Positions 46,020 to 54,860 of a stretch of 64,000 bases of DNA are shown in pieces. Below the pieces are notes generated by a model. The model made no database searches, had not been told where the DNA came from, and saw only the letters and a program-made list of their open reading frames with translations. The position numbers and the translations under genes were made by a program. Origin of the DNA: Chryseobacterium aquaeductus (GTDB lineage: Bacteria; Bacteroidota; Bacteroidia; Flavobacteriales; Weeksellaceae); assembly GCF_905175375.1 (NCBI RefSeq), contig NZ_CAJIMS010000001.1, positions 3,286,001 to 3,350,000 of the forward strand, written 5' to 3'. How positions within the stretch are numbered: the first letter of the stretch is position 1; each line of letters begins with the position of its first letter.

Positions 46020-47210
46020 TTAATATTGATCAGTCAAAATGAAATTCGTGTTGTAAAAACGTTGTAATTTTTCCAAACCTTCGATCAGAAGTTCTCTCGG
46101 GCAAGCAATATTGATTCTTAGAAAACCTTCGCCAGCTCCGCCGTACATTGTTCCGGGGTTTAGCCATAGTTTTTCTTCTTCCAAAAGAATTTCAGTTAAT
46201 TCTTTGGAAGATATTTTTAAAGATTTGCAATCCAGCCAAACCAAATAAGTTGCTTCTAAAGGAATGACTTTTATTCCTGGTAAATTTTGTTCGAAAAATT
46301 TTAGGAGATATTGATAGTTGTCATAAAGATAGATTTTCAGTTCGTCCAGCCATTCTTTGCCCTGCGTGTATGCAGCAATTAAAGCTTCTGCAGCAATTGG
46401 ATTTGGGTAATTTGTTTCCTGAATTTCAAACGTTTTCTGGAGATTTTTCAGAGCTTCTTTATTTTCAGAAATGATATAAGAAATCGGCAAACCGGAAAGA
46501 TTAAACGTTTTACAAGGCGATCCACAGGTGAATGAAATAAGATCAAAACTTTCAGCAACAGATGCAAACGGAATGTGTTTGTGACCTTCAAAAACCAAAT
46601 CAGCGTGAATTTTATCTGAAACAACGATCACCTGATTTTTGGAGCAAATTTCTGCAATCTTTTCCAGCTCATCTCTTTTCCAGACTCTTCCGACAGGATT
46701 ATGAGGATTACAAAGCAAAAGCAATTTGGTTTTGGGATCTGATGCTTTTCTTTCAAGGTCATCAATATCGATTGCATAAATTCCGTTTTGATAGATCAGA
46801 TTATTCTCTGTCATTCCGAACTCACAATTTTCCAGAAGCGTGTAAAAATGATTATAAACCGGTGGCTGAATAATAATATTTTCACCTGATTTAACAAAAG
46901 TTCTCAGAATTGCAGAAAGTGTCGGGATCATTCCCGGACCAGTCAAAATAGAATCTTTTTCAATGTTAAAATGATGAATTTCTTTCCACCAATTGATAAT
47001 CGATTCAAAGAAATCGGCGGGAATATTGCTGTATCCAAAAACGCCGTGCGATAATTTTTTTAAGATTGCTTCTGTGATTTCCGGCGCTGTTTTAAAATCC
47101 ATATCTGCCACCCACATTGGTAAAACGGACTGATCCTTTGCGAGATTCCATTTTACAGAATTTGTTCCTCGCCTGTCAATAATCTCATCAAAATTATATT
47201 TATTTGCCAT
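46020..47210 (-). CDS. MalY/PatB-type PLP-dependent C-S lyase, candidate EgtE
   Basis: A 396-residue fold-type I pyridoxal-phosphate enzyme of the MalY/PatB group of cystathionine beta-lyases. Landmarks are MWVADMDFKTAPEI, NPHNPVGRVW, D199 (VVSDKIHAD) and the cofactor Lys234 in SPCKTFNLSG. Length is standard. It is the last gene of the egtD-egtB-transporter operon, starting 6 bases after the permease gene. Ergothioneine synthesis ends with a PLP-dependent cleavage of hercynyl-cysteine sulfoxide (EgtE), so this lyase is well placed to do that step. That is inference; cysteine or cystathionine lyase activity is the alternative. Confidence 0.85.
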   Translation of the reverse strand: MANKYNFDEIIDRRGTNSVKWNLAKDQSVLPMWVADMDFKTAPEITEAILKKLSHGVFGYSNIPADFFESIINWWKEIHHFNIEKDSILTGPGMIPTLSAILRTFVKSGENIIIQPPVYNHFYTLLENCEFGMTENNLIYQNGIYAIDIDDLERKASDPKTKLLLLCNPHNPVGRVWKRDELEKIAEICSKNQVIVVSDKIHADLVFEGHKHIPFASVAESFDLISFTCGSPCKTFNLSGLPISYIISENKEALKNLQKTFEIQETNYPNPIAAEALIAAYTQGKEWLDELKIYLYDNYQYLLKFFEQNLPGIKVIPLEATYLVWLDCKSLKISSKELTEILLEEEKLWLNPGTMYGGAGEGFLRINIACPRELLIEGLEKLQRFYNTNFILTDQY

Positions 47211-47216
47211 TTGTTT

Positions 47217-48782
47217 TTATTTTGAATCGAGATATTTTTTAAGATCAGAAATACTTTTTATACTTAATTCGTCTGCCTGTTTTTTTCGCATCATCAAAGC
47301 ATAAGAATTATTAAATCCAAGAGGTTTCAACCATTGAATTCCGTATTGTTTTCTAAATTCTGAATCTACGAATTTATAGGTTTTATCAGCATTTTGAGAA
47401 ACATTTTTGATCGATTGTTCCGTAGGTTTTAATAAAACTAAAAGTCCGGTTCCTGTATATTCAGGATAAAAATCGATTGAATCATTCATCAAAGCATCAA
47501 AGCAAATTTTCGTTCCTCCCAATCCTGTTTTGGTTTCCACTTTGTAATTGGTGTAGCCTTCGATCAGCATTTTATAAATTTCTGTGAGAATGTATTGTTC
47601 ACCAAAAATCTTTGACCCAATCCTGATCGTACCAGAGTTTTCCTTTCTTGGATTTTTATATAATTGAGTTTTAATCAGAAAATCCTTAGCAATTTTTTCA
47701 GGCGTTTGATTGAGATAGTCTGATCGGTAATTGAGATCTGTCATTATCGAATCATTAAATTTCCCTGAAAGTAAATTTAAAGTTGCTTCCAATTCCGGAA
47801 ACTTCACCAATGTTTTTGTTTTAATAATTGGGGCTGCAAAATATGGAGGAAATATTTTCTGATCATCTTCCAAAACGTACAGATCAAATGCTTTTATACG
47901 TCCGTCCGTAGAATATCCGCTGATCAAATCCAGTTCACCTTCATAAGCTGCTTTATACATCACGGCATCATTCACCACTTTAGGATTGACATTGAGTCCA
48001 TAAACAGAGCGCAAACCAATATCTCCATCCTGTCTTCCCATAAACTCTGGCGTAAAACCGGCTTTCAGTTTACTTTCTGAAACGGAAGTCAATAAATATG
48101 TAATTCCGACGCCGATTAATATTGCTGGAATAATATATTTTAATTTATTTAAAAACTGATAACCAGATCTTTGCAAAAGCGCAATCGTTTGATCCAACAA
48201 AATGGCCAATAACGCTGCAGGAATGGCACCTGCCAAAATCATATTGGTATTATTTAACGAAATTCCGCCAAAAATAAATTCTCCCAAACCGCCTGCTGCA
48301 ACAAACGACGCCAGTGTCGCAACGCCGACATTAATAACTGCTGCTGTTCGCACTCCGGCAATGATAACGGGCATCGCTAAAGGAAGCTCAACTTTGAAAA
48401 GCAGTTGTTTCCGGCTCATTCCCATTGCTTTAGCAGCTTCAATCACGGATGAATTAACGCCTGAAATTCCGGTAAAAGTATTTCGAATAATCGGTAAAAG
48501 TGCATAAATCAGCAATGCCACAATCGCCGGAGTCGCGCCAATTCCAAAAGCCGGAATCATAAAACCTAACAAAGCAATACTCGGAATGGTCTGTAAAATT
48601 CCTGCGAAACCAAGAATGGGACTTGAAAGTTTTCTTTTTCGGGAAATCAGAATTCCTAAAGGCACACCAACTATAATGGCTAAAAACAACGACAGAAAAG
48701 TGAGCCCCAGATGTTGAACAACCTGGGTCAGTAATTTTTCGTGTTGTTCGATGACGAACTGCAAGAGGCTTTGCTGCGTCAT
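47217..48782 (-). CDS. EgtU-like ABC permease fused to a circularly permuted binding domain
   Basis: A 521-residue fusion. Residues 20-215 are an OpuCB-type permease with the EAA loop (EAAKAMGMSRKQ, from 115), and an extra membrane span follows (216-234). The rest is an OpuAC/OpuBC-like binding domain, but in the reverse order to the usual one: 240-376 corresponds to the normal C-terminal half (FTPEFMGRQDG, STDGRIKAFDL, VLEDDQKIFPPY) and 385-521 to the normal N-terminal half (IRIGSKIFGEQYIL, EYTGTG, KPLGFNNSYAL, ISDLKK). It overlaps the ATPase gene by 4 bases. Operon context points to ergothioneine rather than glycine betaine, as in the EgtU transporter of streptococci. Confidence 0.88.
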   Translation of the reverse strand: MTQQSLLQFVIEQHEKLLTQVVQHLGLTFLSLFLAIIVGVPLGILISRKRKLSSPILGFAGILQTIPSIALLGFMIPAFGIGATPAIVALLIYALLPIIRNTFTGISGVNSSVIEAAKAMGMSRKQLLFKVELPLAMPVIIAGVRTAAVINVGVATLASFVAAGGLGEFIFGGISLNNTNMILAGAIPAALLAILLDQTIALLQRSGYQFLNKLKYIIPAILIGVGITYLLTSVSESKLKAGFTPEFMGRQDGDIGLRSVYGLNVNPKVVNDAVMYKAAYEGELDLISGYSTDGRIKAFDLYVLEDDQKIFPPYFAAPIIKTKTLVKFPELEATLNLLSGKFNDSIMTDLNYRSDYLNQTPEKIAKDFLIKTQLYKNPRKENSGTIRIGSKIFGEQYILTEIYKMLIEGYTNYKVETKTGLGGTKICFDALMNDSIDFYPEYTGTGLLVLLKPTEQSIKNVSQNADKTYKFVDSEFRKQYGIQWLKPLGFNNSYALMMRKKQADELSIKSISDLKKYLDSK

Positions 48783-49687
48783 ACGATTTGTAATTTTCGA
48801 TAGTCGTTAAAAGCTTTAATCACCGTTTCGTACGAATCTGTGTTTTTATGATCTGAACTTAATGTTTGCAAAGCATTCCAAACGCTTGTATCTTCATTAA
48901 AATTATAAACTTTTGAATTAAAAGACGGAAGCACATCATTCAATTTTGCCACTTTGTACTCCAGCAGCAATCTGTTTTCAGAAAAAAACTCTTTTACAAA
49001 ATCATTTACAGGTTGATAAAGCATTTCTTTTGGCGTTCCCGTCTGTACAATTTTTCCTTTATCCATCAAACAAATTCGATGTCCGAGCTCAAAAGCTTCC
49101 TGAACGTCGTGTGTTACCAGAATTATTGTTTTATTTTTAAGTTCTTCCAAAGATTTGAATTCTGAATGAATATCGGCTTTCGTAATATTGTCCAAAGCTC
49201 CGAAAGGTTCATCCATCAGTAAAATCGGCGGATTGGCAATTAATGCTCTCGCAATGCCTACTCTTTGCTGTTGACCGCCACTTAATTCGTTGGGGAAACG
49301 GGAAAGTACATCTTCTGAAAGATGAAGTTTATGTAAAAGTTCTTCAGTTCTTGTTTGAATCTTTTTTTTGTCCCATTTTAATAATTCGGGGACGACAGCG
49401 ATGTTTTGTCTGATCGTATAATGGGGAAATAATCCGGAATGCTGCATTACAAAACCGATTCCCATCCTGAGTTCTTCAACTTTCTGATGACGAATATTTT
49501 TACCATCAATCAAAATATTTCCCGAATCGGATTCTATCAATCGGTTGATCATCTTCAACGTGGTTGTTTTTCCGCATCCGCTTGTTCCCAAAAGCACTAA
49601 AATTTCCTGGTCATTTGCCTGAAAAGAAATATCATCAACTGCTGCTTTTCCGTTAAAATGTTTTGAAACCGATTCTACTGTAATCAT
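48779..49687 (-). CDS. ABC transporter ATPase, EgtV/OpuCA-like
   Basis: A 302-residue ATPase of the osmoprotectant-uptake class: Walker A GTSGCGKTT, the Q loop in GFVMQHSG, signature LSGGQQQR, Walker B ILLMDEP and the H loop VTHD. The C-terminal 60 residues are too short for a full CBS pair. It overlaps the start of the fused permease/binding gene by 4 bases, so the two form one transporter. It follows the egtB-like gene by 6 bases. Specificity is inferred from the operon: uptake or retrieval of ergothioneine or a precursor. Confidence 0.92.
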   Translation of the reverse strand: MITVESVSKHFNGKAAVDDISFQANDQEILVLLGTSGCGKTTTLKMINRLIESDSGNILIDGKNIRHQKVEELRMGIGFVMQHSGLFPHYTIRQNIAVVPELLKWDKKKIQTRTEELLHKLHLSEDVLSRFPNELSGGQQQRVGIARALIANPPILLMDEPFGALDNITKADIHSEFKSLEELKNKTIILVTHDVQEAFELGHRICLMDKGKIVQTGTPKEMLYQPVNDFVKEFFSENRLLLEYKVAKLNDVLPSFNSKVYNFNEDTSVWNALQTLSSDHKNTDSYETVIKAFNDYRKLQIV

Positions 49688-49693
49688 CGAAAA

Positions 49694-50896
49694 TTATTGA
49701 GCAAGTCTGATTCCTGTAAACTGCCATTTCAAACCAGTTTGGAAGAAATTACGATAAGTATTTCTGCTGTGTCCGGTCGGTGTGGCTTCTGAAGCACCAC
49801 GCAAAACTGTCTGATTTACCATAAATTTACCGTTGTATTCTCCGACTGCTCCGGCTTCTTTTTTGAAATTAGGATATGGTAAGTAAGCAGAATTGGTCCA
49901 TTCCCAACGGTTTCCCCACTCAAAATGATTTGAGGCAACTTCCCACTCTGCTTCGGTTGGCAAACGCATTCCTTTCCAGGATGCAAAAGCTGAGGCTTCG
50001 TAGAAATTGATGTGACACAACGAGTCATTTAGATCTAATTCAATCAGACCGTTCAAAGTGTAATTCATCCATTTTCCGTCAATCAAGTGCCAATATAATG
50101 GAGATTTTGCCTCATTTTGCTTCACCCAATCCCAACCTTCTGCGTGCCAGTGCCTGAAATCTTCATAACCACCAGCTTGCATAAATTCTAAATATTCTCC
50201 ATTTGAAACTAAACGGTCGGCGATTTTAAAATCATTTAAATACACTTTATGTCTTCCCAATTCGTTATCGAAACAAAAACCTTTTCCTTTAAAACCAATT
50301 TCGTAAACACCTTCAGAAAAGCTGATCATTTCAACATTTTCTGAAAATTGTTTGGGCGAAACTTCATTTTTTTTATAAGCCGGAAATAATGGATTGTGTC
50401 CTAAAATATATTTAATATCCGTCAATAATAATTCCTGATGTTGCTGTTCGTGATTGAGACCCAATTCCAACAAAGGTTTAATTTCTTCCGTTAAAAATTC
50501 ACTCTCAAGAAAAGAATTCATTTGTTCATCAACGTATTTTCGATATTTGTAAATATCGGAAACTGACGGACGACTGAGATTTCCTCGATCTGTACGGATT
50601 ACTCTTGCGCCAATCGTTTCATAATAACTATTGAAAACAAAATTGTATTGAGAATTGAAGACTTGATAACCAGGAAAATTGGGTTCCAAAATAAAGGTCT
50701 CGAAAAACCAAGTCGTGTGACCGAGGTGCCATTTGGGCGGACTTACGTCAACGATCGGCTGAACAACGTAGTCCTCAATTTCCAAAGGTTCACAAATTAA
50801 AACGGAATGATTTCTAATTTCAGAATATCGTTTTGCCCAATTTGTAACAGTGATTTTATCAGTATTAAGAGTAGGATTTGTATTCATCTCATTCAT
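49694..50896 (-). CDS. egtB: Ergothioneine synthase EgtB-like (DinB-FGE)
   Basis: A 400-residue non-heme iron sulfoxide synthase candidate. The N-terminal DinB-like domain supplies the iron ligands H60 (WHLGHTTW) and H149/H153 (LNHEQQHQE). The C-terminal formylglycine-generating-enzyme-like domain has MRLPTEAEWE, WEWTNSAYLPYP and SRNTYRNFF near the end. EgtB joins a thiol donor (cysteine or gamma-glutamylcysteine) to hercynine using oxygen. No egtA or egtC homologue is present in the operon, which suggests cysteine is the direct donor. It lies 8 bases after egtD. No fused methyltransferase is present, so it is not OvoA. Confidence 0.9.
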   Translation of the reverse strand: MNEMNTNPTLNTDKITVTNWAKRYSEIRNHSVLICEPLEIEDYVVQPIVDVSPPKWHLGHTTWFFETFILEPNFPGYQVFNSQYNFVFNSYYETIGARVIRTDRGNLSRPSVSDIYKYRKYVDEQMNSFLESEFLTEEIKPLLELGLNHEQQHQELLLTDIKYILGHNPLFPAYKKNEVSPKQFSENVEMISFSEGVYEIGFKGKGFCFDNELGRHKVYLNDFKIADRLVSNGEYLEFMQAGGYEDFRHWHAEGWDWVKQNEAKSPLYWHLIDGKWMNYTLNGLIELDLNDSLCHINFYEASAFASWKGMRLPTEAEWEVASNHFEWGNRWEWTNSAYLPYPNFKKEAGAVGEYNGKFMVNQTVLRGASEATPTGHSRNTYRNFFQTGLKWQFTGIRLAQ

Positions 50897-50904
50897 TTTT
50901 TAAA

Positions 50905-51891
50905 TTATACAACCTGCCAAACAGAATCTACGAACCAGTTTTTTGAATCCCTGATCTCACCCAGAACGTGGAATTTTGAATCTTTTGCCAGTTGATCGAT
51001 ATCGTGATCTGAAAATTTCTGAGAGATTTCCATATCAATCAATTCATTTTCTTCAAAGTTAAAGACTTCGTTGCCAATATGCACATTTTGTTCTGTCAAA
51101 CTCACAAGATAGCTTTTGCAGGCACCTGAAACCGGATCGTAGGTTTGATAATGCTGAAAATTTAAGACATCAAAATCTGCCTCCAGCTCGCGGTTAATCC
51201 TTACGAGAAGATTTAAGTTAAATGATGATGTAATTCCTGCCTTATCATTATAAGCGTTTAAAATAGTGTGCGGATTTTTCTTAAGATCAAAACCAATAAT
51301 CAGTATATCTCCCGGATTTAGTTTTCTTCTAAGTTCCCTGCAGAAATGATGAGATTCCTCCACATCCATATTACCGATATTCCCACCAAGGAAAAGAACT
51401 ACTTTTCGTCTTTGCGAAATTGAAGTCGCTTTATCGAGCATATCAAAATATTCTCCTTTTAATGTGATGATTTCCAGTTCGGGAATTTCATTATTCAGTT
51501 TTTGATTCAATTCTGAAAGTATATTTCCCGAAATATCAATCGGCATATAGTTGAAGTCAATGCCTTTATCGACCAAATGTTTCAAAAGATAAGACGATTT
51601 CATCGCGTCTCCTGCTCCTAATTCGATCAGATCAAAAGGTGCATCATTCAATAAGATTGTTTCTGCTAATTCCTGAGTTTTGTTTTTGAATATGTCTAAC
51701 TCACAATCGGTCAGGTAATATTCAGGCATTGCCATAATCTGTTGGAAAAGTGCATCGCCAGTTTTATCGTAAAAATACTTTGAATGTAGTTTTTTCGGAG
51801 TGCTTCCTAAGCCTTCTAAAATTTCTTTGCGAAAAGTATCTGTATAATTTTCGTGTTTTATTTGTAAAACCTCTGCTGACTGTGAATTCAT
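50905..51891 (-). CDS. egtD: L-histidine N-alpha-methyltransferase
   Basis: A 328-residue S-adenosylmethionine-dependent enzyme that trimethylates histidine to hercynine, the first step of ergothioneine synthesis. It has the family opening (ILEGLGSTPKKLHSKYFYD), YYLTDCELDIF, the cofactor motif LIELGAGDAMKS, FLGGNIGNM and the C-terminal SQKFSDHDI. Length is typical (320-330). It is the first gene of a compact five-gene operon, and the next four genes follow at gaps of -4 to 8 bases. The promoter should lie in the 180 bases before 52072. Confidence 0.94.
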   Translation of the reverse strand: MNSQSAEVLQIKHENYTDTFRKEILEGLGSTPKKLHSKYFYDKTGDALFQQIMAMPEYYLTDCELDIFKNKTQELAETILLNDAPFDLIELGAGDAMKSSYLLKHLVDKGIDFNYMPIDISGNILSELNQKLNNEIPELEIITLKGEYFDMLDKATSISQRRKVVLFLGGNIGNMDVEESHHFCRELRRKLNPGDILIIGFDLKKNPHTILNAYNDKAGITSSFNLNLLVRINRELEADFDVLNFQHYQTYDPVSGACKSYLVSLTEQNVHIGNEVFNFEENELIDMEISQKFSDHDIDQLAKDSKFHVLGEIRDSKNWFVDSVWQVV

Positions 51892-52071
51892 ATATGTGAG
51901 TTTGATTGTGCAATGACTACAACAATTTTGCCACCGATAATGATAATTAAAAAATTCTTACAAAAACCTAAAATTAAAAATGAATCTTTGCATTAACCTG
52001 AAAATTCAATTTGAAATTTTGCAGTTTATTATTAAGAAAGATTTATAAAAAATTCTATAAAAAAATGACTA

Positions 52072-54774
52072 TTAGCCTAAATCAATCAGAAATTGATAGA
52101 GATCTTCATCCGGCAAAAGATTTAGTTTTTTGCGTAATCTGGATCTGCTTACATTAATACTGGAAGGCAATACCTGTAAAATATCTGCCATTTCCCGGGA
52201 GGTGAGACCAATCCGTAAATAAGCACACAATCGTAAATCATAAATTGAAAGATTAGGAAAACGCTTTTTCATGTTCTTAAAAAACTCCTGATGCAGATCG
52301 TCCATTTGTATTTCAAAAGTATTGTCTTCCGTTTCCAGATAGGTTTTTAGAAGTCTTCTCATTTCTCCCAAACGAATTTTTAAGACATTGGGATTATTCT
52401 CAAGTTCAACAATTTTTTCGCTGAGTGTGTATAAAATTCTATTTTTATCGTCGTCATCTTTAGCTTTAGTAGCCAATTCTATGGTTTTGCTTCTAATTTC
52501 GGCTCTCAGGTTATTTTGTTCTACTTCAAGTTGTTTTTGTCTCTCAAGCAAGATTTCGTTTTTATGTTTTTCTGCTTGCTCACGGAGAGAATTTTGCTCT
52601 TTTTTTAACAATAATAATTTTTGCTTCCTGAGTTTTGCTGCGTTATATTTTTTGATGAAATAAACCATTCCTAAAATAAGAAAGAAATAGATGATATAGC
52701 TTACATAACTTCGGTACCACGGTGCATTTATTACAACTTTAAAATAATGAATTTCAGATATTTGATCCTGATTTTTCGCCCTTATTTTCAATATATAAGT
52801 TCCCTCTTTTAAACCTAAAAATTCAACGGTATTTTTACTGCTCCAAGTGCTCCATTTTTCAGAAAAATTATCTAAAAAATACTGATACTCCACGACATCT
52901 TCATTCGGTGTCAGAAAACTAAATCTTAGATTATTGTACCTGAATGGAACTTTTTCACCTTCTATCATATCAATTACAGACTCATTGTTAAACGCCTGAG
53001 CATTTCTAAAAAGTAAGTAAGATGAAAACTTTGCTGTCTTTTTTTCACTACTGAATTTCTCAATAGCAAAACCATTATTTACAGAATAAAATCCGTATTG
53101 AGAATTTAAAATAACAGGTTGATAAAATCCGGGGGAAATATTTTTAACTTTAATGTGATGTGACGAAAATCCTGATTCCCGAAATATTTTTTGTGACGAA
53201 TCATAATCATACTTTGAAACACTCGTTATCAGACGAATACCTTTTGTGTCTGCAAAAAGTGAAGGGAAATTTCCTTTTAAACGATCTGTCGCAATAAATT
53301 GCCTGCCCTTTGGTTCTAAATTATTGTCAAGTCTGAATTTGATGATGCCATAATTGGGAATATTGATCCAAAGATCACCGTTTTTATCTTGAAGTATCTG
53401 GCTTACAGCTCCCAGAATGTATCGCATTTTTTTTAGGAATTTCCAACTGTTGCCTTGCTTCTCGAAGATCGCAATACCGTTGTAGTTTCCTGCAAGTAAA
53501 TATTTATCATTAATTTTCTTCAGACAAAGAATACCATGCTGATCATATATTTTTTTTAGAACATCATCATTTACCTCAAATAAACCGTTGTGATGCCCAC
53601 AATATACTTTCCCATCAATATTCTGGAGCGCCCAGACCTGACCTTCACTTCCATCAAGAATTTTGAAAGAATCGTCATCGTCATTATCATGAATTTTTTT
53701 CCAGTCAGATAGATAAAGTCCTTGATTTGTTCCCAGGTAAAACTTCTGATCTTTAAGAACAGCGGCATATCCTGTCCCAAAATTATTATTTCTGCTTTGA
53801 AAATATTTGATATTATTTTTAAGATCAAAATAAGAAATCCCAAAATCCAGACCCATCCAGAATTTTCCGTTCTTTTGATAATGCAAACTCAGAATTGTGT
53901 TGTTGGGCAGTCCTGCATTTTTATTGATTCTTTTAATAATTTTCCCATTAAAATCTGTGAGATATAAACCATCCAGTATCGTTCCGAATGCCAGATATTT
54001 ATTTTCAAAAGTATCAAAAGTAAAAACTTTATTTTTAATGATCAACGCACTTACATCAGTATTTACTGGCGTTAGAACGCCATTGTTTACAGAGAAAATA
54101 CCTTGATCTTTGCTCACCACCTTCAATTTGTTTTCATGATAGAAGATCCCGGAAATTTCGAATGGAGTTTTATCAGGATAAGCAAAAACAAGTTGTAATT
54201 TTTTGTCTTTATACTCAAAGAGCCCTTTTTTCTCATCTGCCAGAAAAATTCTTCCGTTTACCTGAAAACTTTCTAAAAATGATGTAGGTGCAGATATTTT
54301 CACCAGTTTTTTTTCAAAATAGCAATATAGATTTTGATGCGATACAAAAATAATTTTTCCGTTGCTTTCATAAGTACCCCAAAACTCCTCGTTTACGCCA
54401 CCTATATTTTCATTAAAAGGATACAGTGAAATATATTGAAATTTCCTCCTTTTATTTTTCTTCCACATTCCGAAATCCATGTCTGCACCAGTAAAAATTA
54501 CAGAATCACTCACAATATGCAATGATCTTGTAAATCCTTTTGATGCACGATAACGAATCCAGTTTTTTCCGTCAAATTCGAGAAGGCCGTTTTCAGAGGC
54601 CATGTAAATCAAGCCATTTTTAGCAGATTTTATTTCCCAGATTTTGCCGTGATTTCCATAATCTTGTGGCAGATAATTTTGCAAAAAAGGCACGTCTTTT
54701 TCAGGAATGTTTTGTGCGACTGCAAAAACATTCGACAGAAATAAGATTAAAAAAGTAATATAATTTTTCAACAT
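52072..54774 (-). CDS. Membrane-bound propeller/Y_Y_Y regulator with LuxR-like HTH, no kinase
   Basis: A 900-residue one-protein sensor-regulator. A signal peptide (1-20) leads into a two-beta-propeller-like periplasmic sensor (about 25-600, with repeats such as KDQKFYLGTNQGLYLSDW), then a Y_Y_Y domain (about 610-690), one membrane span (about 690-715), a cytoplasmic coiled coil (about 720-790) and a C-terminal LuxR-type helix-turn-helix (FPNLSIYDLRLCAYLRIG, TSREMADILQVLPSSINV). It resembles hybrid two-component sensors of polysaccharide loci but has no HisKA, HATPase or receiver, so DNA binding must be controlled directly. It stands beside a beta-glucan locus, its likely target. Confidence 0.87.
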   Translation of the reverse strand: MLKNYITFLILFLSNVFAVAQNIPEKDVPFLQNYLPQDYGNHGKIWEIKSAKNGLIYMASENGLLEFDGKNWIRYRASKGFTRSLHIVSDSVIFTGADMDFGMWKKNKRRKFQYISLYPFNENIGGVNEEFWGTYESNGKIIFVSHQNLYCYFEKKLVKISAPTSFLESFQVNGRIFLADEKKGLFEYKDKKLQLVFAYPDKTPFEISGIFYHENKLKVVSKDQGIFSVNNGVLTPVNTDVSALIIKNKVFTFDTFENKYLAFGTILDGLYLTDFNGKIIKRINKNAGLPNNTILSLHYQKNGKFWMGLDFGISYFDLKNNIKYFQSRNNNFGTGYAAVLKDQKFYLGTNQGLYLSDWKKIHDNDDDDSFKILDGSEGQVWALQNIDGKVYCGHHNGLFEVNDDVLKKIYDQHGILCLKKINDKYLLAGNYNGIAIFEKQGNSWKFLKKMRYILGAVSQILQDKNGDLWINIPNYGIIKFRLDNNLEPKGRQFIATDRLKGNFPSLFADTKGIRLITSVSKYDYDSSQKIFRESGFSSHHIKVKNISPGFYQPVILNSQYGFYSVNNGFAIEKFSSEKKTAKFSSYLLFRNAQAFNNESVIDMIEGEKVPFRYNNLRFSFLTPNEDVVEYQYFLDNFSEKWSTWSSKNTVEFLGLKEGTYILKIRAKNQDQISEIHYFKVVINAPWYRSYVSYIIYFFLILGMVYFIKKYNAAKLRKQKLLLLKKEQNSLREQAEKHKNEILLERQKQLEVEQNNLRAEIRSKTIELATKAKDDDDKNRILYTLSEKIVELENNPNVLKIRLGEMRRLLKTYLETEDNTFEIQMDDLHQEFFKNMKKRFPNLSIYDLRLCAYLRIGLTSREMADILQVLPSSINVSRSRLRKKLNLLPDEDLYQFLIDLG

Positions 54775-54812
54775 GTGGTAAAGTCAAATGTACAGAAAAT
54801 AATTACAAAAAA

Positions 54813-54842
54813 ATCGTCCGCCGAAAATTTTCAGCGGACGAT
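54813..54842 (-). terminator. Rho-independent terminator of beta-glucan operon
   Basis: A 9-base stem, atcgtccgc (54813-54821) and gcggacgat (54834-54842). On the minus strand it is followed by a run of seven T residues. It lies just after the stop of the T9SS protein gene (54861) and marks the operon's end. Confidence 0.88.
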
Positions 54843-54860
54843 AAACAATTTGTATTGAAT

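Noticed and set aside
47217..49687. Glycine betaine/carnitine transporter as the primary call
   Set aside because: The family fits, but the transporter is embedded between egtB and a C-S lyase with overlapping or near-overlapping genes, so ergothioneine is the better hypothesis; betaine remains an alternative.
49694..51891. Ovothiol or selenoneine pathway
   Set aside because: EgtB has no fused methyltransferase as in OvoA, and no SenB or SenC gene is present.
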